A stretch of 10,254 nucleotides of DNA from Thioalkalivibrio sp. (GTDB lineage: Bacteria > Pseudomonadota > Gammaproteobacteria > Ectothiorhodospirales > Ectothiorhodospiraceae). The notes under the pieces are model-generated. The model was not told where the DNA came from. It ran no database searches and saw nothing but the letters and a program-made list of their open reading frames with translations. The translations under genes and the position numbers were made by a program. Location of the stretch: NCBI GenBank assembly GCA_007136145.1, contig SLHN01000115.1:1-10254 (forward strand). Reading direction: 5' to 3'. Positions 1-5,919 of the stretch are shown here, piece after piece (position 1 is the stretch's first letter; the number at the start of each line of letters is the position of its first letter).

Positions 1-509
1 GTGAACAGCGCGCGAGCTTCCGCGGAGAAGCCGTAAATCGCGGCAACGATCCGGAACGCGTGGGCCTGAAGCGCGTTGACCCGAACACCCTCCCGCGCCA
101 GCCGCACCGCTGGCTCGGTCAACACCGACATGGGCAGGGATCCGAGCTGCCGATGCACACTGAACAGGCCACGAACCATCCCGGGTGTCGCGACCGAACC
201 GAGGCCGATATGGAATTCCTGCTGGGCGTCGCCGAAATCGGCGACGATCGGCAGAAACTCGATCTCATCGAGTGGCCGCTTGTTCCGGGGTGTCTGCACG
301 AAGAAGTCGTGGACCCGCACCGGTCCCTGCCCCTTTCTTGTCAGCACGAACCCACCGCCGCCGAGGGAACACAGCACGGGTTCCGCGACGCAGGCCGCGA
401 GCTGCGCTGCAATCACCGCGTCAAAGGCGTTGCCACCCGCCTCGAGAATCGTGGCAGCGGCTTCAGCGGTCGCCGGATGACCCGCCGCCACCACGCCACC
501 CGGGCTCAT
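1..509 (-). CDS. ggt: Gamma-glutamyltransferase family protein, N-terminal part (cut by left edge)
   Basis: The visible 169 residues are the N-terminal portion of a GGT/acylase-type Ntn-hydrolase, an enzyme family that cleaves gamma-glutamyl bonds such as that of glutathione. The opening VVAAGHPATAEAA, then ILEAGGNAFDAVIAA, VAEPVLCSLGGGGFVL and GLGSVATPGMV, are family signatures in the right order. The catalytic Thr, at the start of the small subunit, lies beyond the window, so activity cannot be judged. Where classical GGTs have a GRETAP-type segment whose Arg binds the substrate carboxylate, this protein reads FFVQTPRNK, so it may belong to a divergent subclass with another substrate. No signal peptide is visible from the chosen ATG, so a cytoplasmic location or a different start is possible; the frame stays open upstream (reading AWGPARWQARNPAPLGAG before this Met). 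It lies downstream of nikR on the same strand, but a 278-bp gap with a repeat element separates them. Confidence 0.85.
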   Translation of the reverse strand, partial: MSPGGVVAAGHPATAEAAATILEAGGNAFDAVIAAQLAACVAEPVLCSLGGGGFVLTRKGQGPVRVHDFFVQTPRNKRPLDEIEFLPIVADFGDAQQEFHIGLGSVATPGMVRGLFSVHRQLGSLPMSVLTEPAVRLAREGVRVNALQAHAFRIVAAIYGFSAEARALF

Positions 510-607
510 TCCAGCCCCCAAAGGCGCGGGGTTCCGAGCCTGCCATCGCGCAGGGCCCCATGCCGCGCTGCCATGCGCCGGCCCCGCCAACGAACAGGAA
601 AGAACCA

Positions 608-738
608 GCGTAGGGTGCCGTAAGGCGCAGCCGAACCGCACCGATCACACGCCGGGCCTGCGCCGCTGACCGGGTCTGCCCCGTTGATTTCCGGGCCTCG
701 AACGGCGCAATTCGCTGCGCTCATTGGCACCCTACGCC
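608..738. repeat. Inverted-repeat intergenic element 1 (REP/BIME-like)
   Basis: The outer ends GCGTAGGGTGCC (608-619) and GGCACCCTACGC (726-737) are a perfect 12-bp inverted repeat. Each half is also a small hairpin. On the left GGTGC (614-618) pairs with GCACC (638-642). On the right GGCGCAAT (704-711) pairs with ATTGGCACC (723-731), with one bulge and one wobble. The loops share a GCGCAGC core. The element fills most of the 278-bp gap between ggt and nikR and begins 50 bp past the nikR stop, where it could act as a transcription terminator or mRNA stabiliser. A related element occurs at 3089-3203. No protein-coding content is credible in 510-787. Confidence 0.7.
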
Positions 739-787
739 GACTGGCAAAGCAGGGCCGAACGGGTCGTGATCCGGATGCGGGAGCGGG

Positions 788-1252
788 TCAATCGGTATGC
801 GCATGACCGTGGTCATGCTGATGCGCCGACCGGCCATGGTCCGAAGGATGCTCGACCGGAATGCGGTGCAGGTGGCCGTGCCGGATCCCCGGGCGTGCGA
901 CCACGGATTCCGCGAACGCCTGCACGTCACTGGCCTTGCCCCTGAGCAGAACGGATTCGACACAGAGATCATGATCCAGATGCATGTGCAGCGTGGTCAC
1001 CGTCAGATTGTAGTGGGCGTGATGCGCCTGAGTCAGGCGTTTGCTCAACTCGCGCTCATGATGGTCGTACATGTAGCTCAACACTCCAACGCAGGCGCCG
1101 TCCTGATCGGGATCCAGGCGCTCCCTGGCCAATGCGCCCCTGATCAGGTCGCGCACCGCCTCGGACCGATTCCCGTACCCCTTGCGTTTCATGAAGGCGT
1201 CGAACTCTTCCGCCAACCCGGGCTCGACGGAAACCGTGAAACGTTCACTCAT
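788..1252 (-). CDS. nikR: Nickel-responsive transcriptional regulator NikR
   Basis: A 154-residue NikR, a ribbon-helix-helix DNA-binding repressor that senses Ni(II) and controls nickel uptake or nickel-enzyme genes. The N-terminal RHH domain (about 1-45) has the beta strand RFTVSVEPGL and the helix pair with GYGNRSEAVRDLIR. The C-terminal ACT-like metal domain (about 53-133) keeps all four high-affinity nickel ligands by alignment with E. coli NikR: His78, His89, His91 and Cys97 (LHMHLDHDLC). The ending GIRHGHLHRIP is also conserved. Unlike the E. coli protein, which ends near here, this one has an additional tail of about 20 residues (135-154) with seven His. The start overlaps the hypX stop as ATGA (1249-1252), and AAGGA (plus 1260-1264, 7 nt spacing) inside the hypX end is its ribosome-binding site, so the two genes are translationally coupled. 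No GTATGA-N16-TCATAC type operator was found in the window, so its targets are unknown. Confidence 0.95.
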   Translation of the reverse strand: MSERFTVSVEPGLAEEFDAFMKRKGYGNRSEAVRDLIRGALARERLDPDQDGACVGVLSYMYDHHERELSKRLTQAHHAHYNLTVTTLHMHLDHDLCVESVLLRGKASDVQAFAESVVARPGIRHGHLHRIPVEHPSDHGRSAHQHDHGHAHTD

Positions 1253-2994
1253 GTCGTGTTCCTTGTGATGGTGCCCTTGCCGCTCACTGTACTCAGGCGT
1301 CTGTGCAGAGCGAGATGCAGCGGAGTGCGTGACTGCGGCACGCGATGCACGAAGTTGTACCGCGCGACATGATAACTGGGATCGAAGCCAAAGAAGTTCA
1401 GCCTCATGTGCCGCATTTCCTCTTCCCGGTATTCAGCCAGCGGCCGCCGGGCCTCGTCCTGCTTGCGCCGTGCCTGCTTGTTCACGAGACGCTCCGGCAG
1501 ATCAGGCGCCGACGCCAGATCCACGGCGCGCAGACAGACCTGCTCGGCGAAGTCGGCGGTGTCGCTGCCGAATACCGCGTCCAGCAACCCTGCCCGTATT
1601 GCCTCCGGGGCACCCAACGGCAGGCGGTTCCCCATGATGTTCCGGGCGGCGTCGTTCCCGGCCCGTCGGGGCAACAGATACGACCAGTACTCGGAACCGT
1701 ACAGGTTGCCCATGTTCTTGTAATGCGGGTTCAAAACCACGCCGGGTGCCGCCCAGACCTCGTCCGCGGCGAGAGCGAGGAAAACACCGCCGGCCCCCGC
1801 GTTGCCGCGCAGGGCCGCGATCACCAGCCGGTCATCGGTCTCGATGATCGCGCGGGTCAGATCATTCATCGCCTCGATATTGTCCCAGGAGGCGTCCGCG
1901 GAATTCTCCTCGGCCTCGATCCGGTGCAGGTGGATCCCGTTGGACCAGAAATCGCTCCCGCCCAGCAACACCAGCACCCGTGCGGACGTTCGCCGCAGTC
2001 GCTCCCAGGCCGTCAGCAACCGGCGGCATTGCTCGGCGGACATCGCGCCGTTGTGGAATTCGAAGCTGAGATAGCCAACGCCACCTTCGATCCGGCATTC
2101 GATCTCTCGCCAGGTGTCCCCGTCCAGCGTGGCAAACGGGTCCAGGGGAACCTCGGGCACGCCATTCAGGCGGTCGGCACCCAGCACCTGTACCGCGGGC
2201 AGTTTCAGGTGTTCTCGCCCGGGCTCGATCCGGCGCAGGTGCGTGATCCACACCGCGGCATCCCGTGTTGCCCGGCAGACCGCGCCATCACGGGTCGCGA
2301 TCACCGCTCCCGGTTCACCGCGCAGGCGGGATTCGGGCCAGGCATTGAACAGGCTGACCGGCAGCCCGAGAATCTCGTCGCGGACACCGGGAAACCCGTC
2401 GGCAGCCCGAATCCTTCGCAGTATGACGGCCGTGCTGTCGTCGCTCCAGTCGACGCGCCGCTCAGCGGCCCTGATCGACGGCCGCCACCGCCCGCGACTT
2501 CCGTCCGCGGCCACCGGCAGCGGCGCGGGCCGGAAGCTCGGATCCCCGAGCCTCTCCAGGGCGAGCTTGACCGCTCGAACCGCGGCATCCGAAACCTCGC
2601 GACGATACAGGCTGCTTTTGGATCCGGCCCGCATCGGAAACATCTCCGAGGCCCAGACGTCTCCAGTGTCCATCTCCGCGTCGGCCTGCAGTACGGTTAC
2701 ACCCCACTCCGTCGCAGCCTCCTCGATCGCCCAGTCCAGCGCCGCGGGGCCGCGGTCCCCGACGGGACCGGGGTGCACGATCCAGCACAGTGTGTGCCTC
2801 CACACGGATTCCGGAATCGCGCGCTTCAGGAACGGAGCGATCACCAGGTCAGGCCGGTACAGAGCAACAGCCTCCTCGGTCACCCGATCGTTGATATCGA
2901 ATTCGATGGAGATTTCATGCCCGAGGCGCCGCAGCTCCACGAACAGGCGCTGGCTGAGGCTGTTGAAACTGTGAGTCAGAAAAAGGATACGCAT
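1249..2994 (-). CDS. hypX: HypX (HoxX), CO-forming [NiFe]-hydrogenase maturation protein
   Basis: A 581-residue two-domain protein that uses formyl-tetrahydrofolate to form the CO ligand of the [NiFe]-hydrogenase active site, a route associated with oxic conditions in known bacteria. Residues 1-250 are a formyltransferase-like region (MRILFLTHSFNSLSQRL, then HPGPVGDRGPAALDWA at 74-89 and MDTGDVW at 108-114). Residues about 300-490 are an enoyl-CoA hydratase/isomerase (crotonase) fold with GGSDFWSNGIHL at 345-356, GNAGAGG at 397-403 and the HypX hallmark HYKNMGNLYGSEYW at 424-437. The domain order and full length match HypX and exclude simple Fmt or crotonase enzymes. I chose the ATG at 2994 because the family begins MRIL; an in-frame ATG at 3009 adds only five residues (MLAVA), and neither has a strong ribosome-binding site. 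It is the first gene of an operon with nikR. No hydrogenase structural or hypABCDEF genes lie in the window, so the partner hydrogenase is inferred. Confidence 0.95.
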   Translation of the reverse strand: MRILFLTHSFNSLSQRLFVELRRLGHEISIEFDINDRVTEEAVALYRPDLVIAPFLKRAIPESVWRHTLCWIVHPGPVGDRGPAALDWAIEEAATEWGVTVLQADAEMDTGDVWASEMFPMRAGSKSSLYRREVSDAAVRAVKLALERLGDPSFRPAPLPVAADGSRGRWRPSIRAAERRVDWSDDSTAVILRRIRAADGFPGVRDEILGLPVSLFNAWPESRLRGEPGAVIATRDGAVCRATRDAAVWITHLRRIEPGREHLKLPAVQVLGADRLNGVPEVPLDPFATLDGDTWREIECRIEGGVGYLSFEFHNGAMSAEQCRRLLTAWERLRRTSARVLVLLGGSDFWSNGIHLHRIEAEENSADASWDNIEAMNDLTRAIIETDDRLVIAALRGNAGAGGVFLALAADEVWAAPGVVLNPHYKNMGNLYGSEYWSYLLPRRAGNDAARNIMGNRLPLGAPEAIRAGLLDAVFGSDTADFAEQVCLRAVDLASAPDLPERLVNKQARRKQDEARRPLAEYREEEMRHMRLNFFGFDPSYHVARYNFVHRVPQSRTPLHLALHRRLSTVSGKGTITRNTT

Positions 2995-3088
2995 GGCGAC
3001 CGCAAGCATAGCAACCGCCGATCCGCCCGGCGAGACGGCACGCTAACTGCCATGGCTCCGGGCCACCCCGAACGACGGAAGGATTAGG

Positions 3089-3203
3089 CGTAGGGCGGAA
3101 AAGGCCGAAGGCCGTCATCCGCCATCCAGCGCTGGGGCCGCTACAGGCGCCCGGGCGATACCAGCGCCGCACGGCGGATGACGCTGCGCTCTTCCGCCCT
3201 ACG
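3089..3203. repeat. Inverted-repeat intergenic element 2 (REP/BIME-like)
   Basis: CGTAGGGCGGAA (3089-3100) and TTCCGCCCTACG (3192-3203) form a perfect 12-bp inverted repeat. Each half is a hairpin on its own: GGCGGA 3094-3099 with TCCGCC 3118-3123 (containing GGCC-GAA-GGCC at 3103-3113), and GGCGGA 3173-3178 with TCCGCC 3193-3198. The left half and the reverse complement of the right half share CGTAGGGCGGAA and GTCATCCGCC, so they are inverted copies of one unit. The centre has the palindrome CCAGCGCTGG at 3126-3135. It begins 37 bp past the amrS stop and ends 94 bp before the hypX start, so it may terminate amrS transcription. It shares the GCGTAGGG end and overall architecture with element 1. 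Confidence 0.75.
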
Positions 3204-3240
3204 GGTCGTCAGCGATACGCAATGGGCCGTGACTTTCACG

Positions 3241-4341
3241 CTACGCGTATTCGGCGAGGCGCACCGGTTGCCGGCGCGAACCCCAGTCGCCGGGACGCGG
3301 CTCGAAGTGCCCGGCCAAGGGTGTCGTACAGACGCTGCAGCGACCCTCGTGGTCCAGGTTCCAGTCGGAAATCACGTAACCCGAGCGACCGATCAGACAC
3401 TGACCACAGGCATGACAGTAGGTGGACTGCCCGGCCGGGTCGTAGGCGTTGCCCGTGTAGGCATACCGAAGGCCAGTATCCAGCGCGATGCGCCGCGCCC
3501 GGCGCAGGGTCCGTACCGGCGTTGGCGGATGCTCGGTCATCCGGAAATCGGGATGGAACGCGCTGAAATGCATCGGCACCTGTGGCCCGAGCTTCTCCAC
3601 CACCCATTCGCACATGCCACGGATTTCGGCCTCGCTGTCGTTCTCGCCGGGAATCAGCAGCGTGGTCAGTTCTACCCAGACATCGGTCTCGCGCACCAGC
3701 CACTCGAGGTTGTCGAGCACTGGCTGCAGATGGGCACCGGTCAGCCGGTGATAGAAGCGCTCGGTGAACGCCTTCAGGTCCACGTTGGCCGCGTCCATGC
3801 CGGCGTAGAACTCGGCCCGGGCTTCCTCGGTGATGTAGTTCGCGGTGACCGCGACCGTGCGTACGCCCTCGGCGCGGCAGGCGGCCGCAACATCCTGCGC
3901 GTACTCGTGGAAGATCACCGGGTCGTTGTAGGTGAACGCCACCGAGCGGCAACCCGACGCCACCGCCGCGCGGGCGATCGTCGCCGGATCGGCGCGGTCC
4001 ATCAGGGTGTCGAGTTCGCGCGACTTGCTGATATCCCAATTCTGGCAGAACTTGCACGCGAGATTGCACCCGGCGGTGCCGAAGGAGAGTACCGGGGTTC
4101 CGGGCAGGAAATGATTCAGCGGCTTCTTCTCGATCGGGTCGATGCAATAGCCGCTGGAACGCCCATAGGTCGTCAATACCACCTCGCCACCCAGGTTCGC
4201 GCGCACAAAGCACGCGCCACGCTGACCGGGCTTCATTTTACAGAACCGGGGGCACAGATCGCATTCGACCCGGCCATCGTCCAATCTGTGCCAGAAGCGG
4301 GTAGGAACGGTAAATGCGTCCCTGGTGACAATCTCCGCCAT
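3241..4341 (-). CDS. amrS: AmmeMemoRadiSam system radical SAM enzyme
   Basis: A 366-residue radical SAM protein. Such enzymes reductively cleave S-adenosylmethionine on a [4Fe-4S] cluster to start radical chemistry; the substrate of this family is not established to my knowledge. The cluster motif CNLACKFCQNW has Cys92, Cys96 and Cys99 (CX3CX2C). Upstream is a conserved Cys-rich segment (Cys27, 30, 34, 44) and GYCIDPIEKKPLNHF (Cys66 region). The C-terminus carries a zinc-ribbon-like set of Cys at 309, 312, 315, 335 and 338. Conserved TYNDPVIFHEY and VDLKAF segments fall within the TIM-barrel part. The ATG at 4341 is chosen because MAEIVTRDAF leads directly into the conserved region, and the 54 residues upstream in the longer open frame are unlike the family and run into the divergent promoter region. 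GAGAGG and, further up, GGAGGG precede this ATG with unusual spacing. It diverges from amrB across 142 bp. Confidence 0.93.
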   Translation of the reverse strand: MAEIVTRDAFTVPTRFWHRLDDGRVECDLCPRFCKMKPGQRGACFVRANLGGEVVLTTYGRSSGYCIDPIEKKPLNHFLPGTPVLSFGTAGCNLACKFCQNWDISKSRELDTLMDRADPATIARAAVASGCRSVAFTYNDPVIFHEYAQDVAAACRAEGVRTVAVTANYITEEARAEFYAGMDAANVDLKAFTERFYHRLTGAHLQPVLDNLEWLVRETDVWVELTTLLIPGENDSEAEIRGMCEWVVEKLGPQVPMHFSAFHPDFRMTEHPPTPVRTLRRARRIALDTGLRYAYTGNAYDPAGQSTYCHACGQCLIGRSGYVISDWNLDHEGRCSVCTTPLAGHFEPRPGDWGSRRQPVRLAEYA

Positions 4342-4483
4342 GCCTCTCGGTAACCCTCCAAAGACCCTACTGGGGGTAGACCAACGAGCCCGCGCGCGGT
4401 TCCGCCCAGGCACCCGCTCCGCGCCGCGCAACCGTCGTCCGATATGGTTGTCCAACGCGATAGGCGCAGAATGAGATCGACCC
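4342..4483. promoter_or_regulatory. Divergent intergenic region amrS / amrB
   Basis: This 142-bp stretch separates the divergent amrS and amrB starts, so it must hold both promoters unless transcription enters from further away. I see no pair of boxes close to the sigma70 consensus. A weak option for amrB is TTGTCC (4448-4453) with AATGAG 16 nt downstream. On the amrS side a short hairpin CTAC-CCCCA-GTAG lies around 4368-4380. The amrB ribosome-binding site is weak (GAG about 8 nt before the ATG). Confidence 0.4.
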
Positions 4484-5287
4484 ATGGACGAACAGCGGAA
4501 CATTCGCCAACCCGCGGTTGCCGGGCTGTTCTATCCCGACGACCCCGAGAACCTGAAACAACAGATCCTTGCTCTGATGGAACAAGTACCGCCTCTTGGC
4601 GACGCGGGCTGGCAACCGAAAGCACTGGTCGCGCCGCACGCGGGACTCCGCTACTCCGGACCCGTCGCGGCTTCCGCGTATGCCACGCTGGGCGCCCGTG
4701 CGGACAGTATCCGCAGGGTCGTCCTGCTCGGCCCTTCCCACCGGATCCCTTTCCGCGGCGTGGCCACCACAACGGCGAGCGCCTACCGAACACCGCTCGG
4801 GCTGGTCAGGATCGACCGCCCGGTGCTCGATACGATTGAAGCGCTCCCTGGAGTGACTCGGCTTGACGAAGCGCATCGCCCGGAACACAGCCTCGAGGTT
4901 CACCTCCCCTTCCTGCAGATCGCGCTACCCGAGTTCACGCTGGTGCCCCTGGTCGTCGGCGAAGCGGAACCGGAAACCGTCGCCAGTGTGCTGGAGGCAC
5001 TCTGGGGTGGCCCCGATACGCTGATCATCGTCAGTTCGGACCTGTCGCACTATCTTGATTATCGGACCGCAAAGGCCATTGATGCGGAAACCTGTCGCGC
5101 GATCGAATGCTGTGACGGAAGTCTGCTGGATCCCTACAGAGCCTGCGGGTGCAGACCTCTCGCGGGCCTGCTGCGTGTCGCGCGAGAGCGCGGACTGAAG
5201 ACCGTAACGCTGGATTTGCGCAACTCGGGTGATACCGCGGGTCCTCGCACGGAGGTTGTTGGTTATGGCGCCTGGGCATTTCACTGA
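4484..5287 (+). CDS. amrB: AmmeMemoRadiSam system protein B (Memo-like)
   Basis: A 267-residue Memo-family protein, related to extradiol dioxygenase-type metalloenzymes and to human MEMO1; the biochemical role of the bacterial protein is not established to my knowledge. The family opening RQPAVAGLFYP (8-18) is present. Putative metal or active-site positions are His52 (VAPHAGLRYSG), His86 (LLGPSHR), and Asp186 with His189 (SSDLSHY), matching the conserved His/Asp positions of MEMO1. EHSLEVHLPFLQ (134-145) and NSGDTAG near the C-terminus are further signatures, and the ending YGAWAF fits the family. Length is normal for the family. Cys221 and Cys223 lie where bacterial Memo proteins usually have a CGR-type segment. 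The gene overlaps amrA by 23 bp, so the two are very likely one transcript, and the radical SAM partner is divergent next door. Confidence 0.93.
   Translation: MDEQRNIRQPAVAGLFYPDDPENLKQQILALMEQVPPLGDAGWQPKALVAPHAGLRYSGPVAASAYATLGARADSIRRVVLLGPSHRIPFRGVATTTASAYRTPLGLVRIDRPVLDTIEALPGVTRLDEAHRPEHSLEVHLPFLQIALPEFTLVPLVVGEAEPETVASVLEALWGGPDTLIIVSSDLSHYLDYRTAKAIDAETCRAIECCDGSLLDPYRACGCRPLAGLLRVARERGLKTVTLDLRNSGDTAGPRTEVVGYGAWAFH
5251..5255 (+). promoter_or_regulatory. Ribosome-binding site of amrA
   Basis: GGAGG lies inside the end of amrB, 9 nt before ATG 5265. It decides the amrA start over the in-frame ATG at 5229, which would add 12 residues and has no such site, and it indicates coupling to amrB translation. 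Confidence 0.75.
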
Positions 5288-5864
5288 GTCTTTGGGCACC
5301 GCCATGTGCCGCGATATCGGTGATCGCCTGCTGGAGATCGGTGCTCGGAGCGTGCACCATGCGGCCGGACTACTCCCCGTTCCTGCCATCGACCGGGGTC
5401 GCGAGAACGGCTTACTGCTGTCTCCCGGTGCCAGCTTCGTCACCCTGAAGCGTGAAGGAGCTTTGCGGGGTTGTATCGGCAGCCTGGAGCCCACCCGTCC
5501 GCTGGCCGAGGATGTATCCGAAAACGCCTACGCGGCCGCTTGCCGGGATCCACGCTTTCCGGCGCTGGAAACATGGGAAATTCGGGGGCTTCGGCTATCG
5601 GTTGCAACCCTCGGTACTCATGAAACCCTGCCCGTGAATACCCGCGAAACCCTGCTTGCGATACTCCGCCCGGGCATTGACGGTCTCGTCGTCCGCAGCG
5701 GCGAACGGCGCGCGACGTTCCTGCCTGCCGTCTGGGAACAGTTGCCCGAACCCGAGGACTTCGTCGACGCGCTGTGGCTCAAGGCCCACCTCACCCCGAG
5801 AACCTGGCCCGCTCAGCTTCAGGTCAGCCGGTACCTTGTGGAGACCGTCGAAACCCATCTTTGA
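5265..5864 (+). CDS. amrA: AmmeMemoRadiSam system protein A (AMMECR1-like)
   Basis: A 199-residue AMMECR1-domain protein, the third member of the AmmeMemoRadiSam set. The hallmark LRGCIGS (67-73) is intact, followed by ENAYAAACRDPRFPAL (about 87-102) and VSRYLVETVE at the C-terminus; an LTPRTW segment sits close to the end as expected. Human AMMECR1 is of unknown biochemical function; the conserved LRGCIG loop is thought to be functional because it is nearly invariant. Length and order match the stand-alone bacterial form. The start at 5265 is fixed by GGAGG at 5251-5255 and gives a 23-bp overlap with amrB. It is convergent with the diguanylate cyclase gene; the 55-bp gap 5865-5919 shows no convincing terminator hairpin. 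Confidence 0.92.
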   Translation: MAPGHFTESLGTAMCRDIGDRLLEIGARSVHHAAGLLPVPAIDRGRENGLLLSPGASFVTLKREGALRGCIGSLEPTRPLAEDVSENAYAAACRDPRFPALETWEIRGLRLSVATLGTHETLPVNTRETLLAILRPGIDGLVVRSGERRATFLPAVWEQLPEPEDFVDALWLKAHLTPRTWPAQLQVSRYLVETVETHL

Positions 5865-5919
5865 TCACACCAGCCGACGACCATTGCAGGAAATCGCGTA
5901 TCCCCACAGCATCGGCACG

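Noticed and set aside
801..818. Palindrome GCATGACC-GT-GGTCATGC at the nikR 3' end, considered as an operator or terminator
   Set aside because: It follows directly from codons for the His/Asp/Gly tail (HDHGHAH) and has a two-base spacer with no T-run, so coding sequence explains it.
2421..2426. GTATGA, half of the E. coli NikR operator
   Set aside because: It lies inside hypX coding sequence and has no TCATAC partner 16 nt away.
1345..3087. A 580-codon open frame on the plus strand, antisense to hypX
   Set aside because: It is a shadow caused by high GC at third positions of hypX; its product has no recognisable domain and runs through the repeat-side intergenic DNA.
3178..4353. A 391-codon open frame on the plus strand, antisense to amrS
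   Set aside because: The opposite strand encodes clear radical SAM motifs over the same span; this frame has no family features.
4342..4503. 54-residue N-terminal extension of amrS
   Set aside because: The extension is unlike the family, overlaps the amrB start, and would remove the divergent promoter region.
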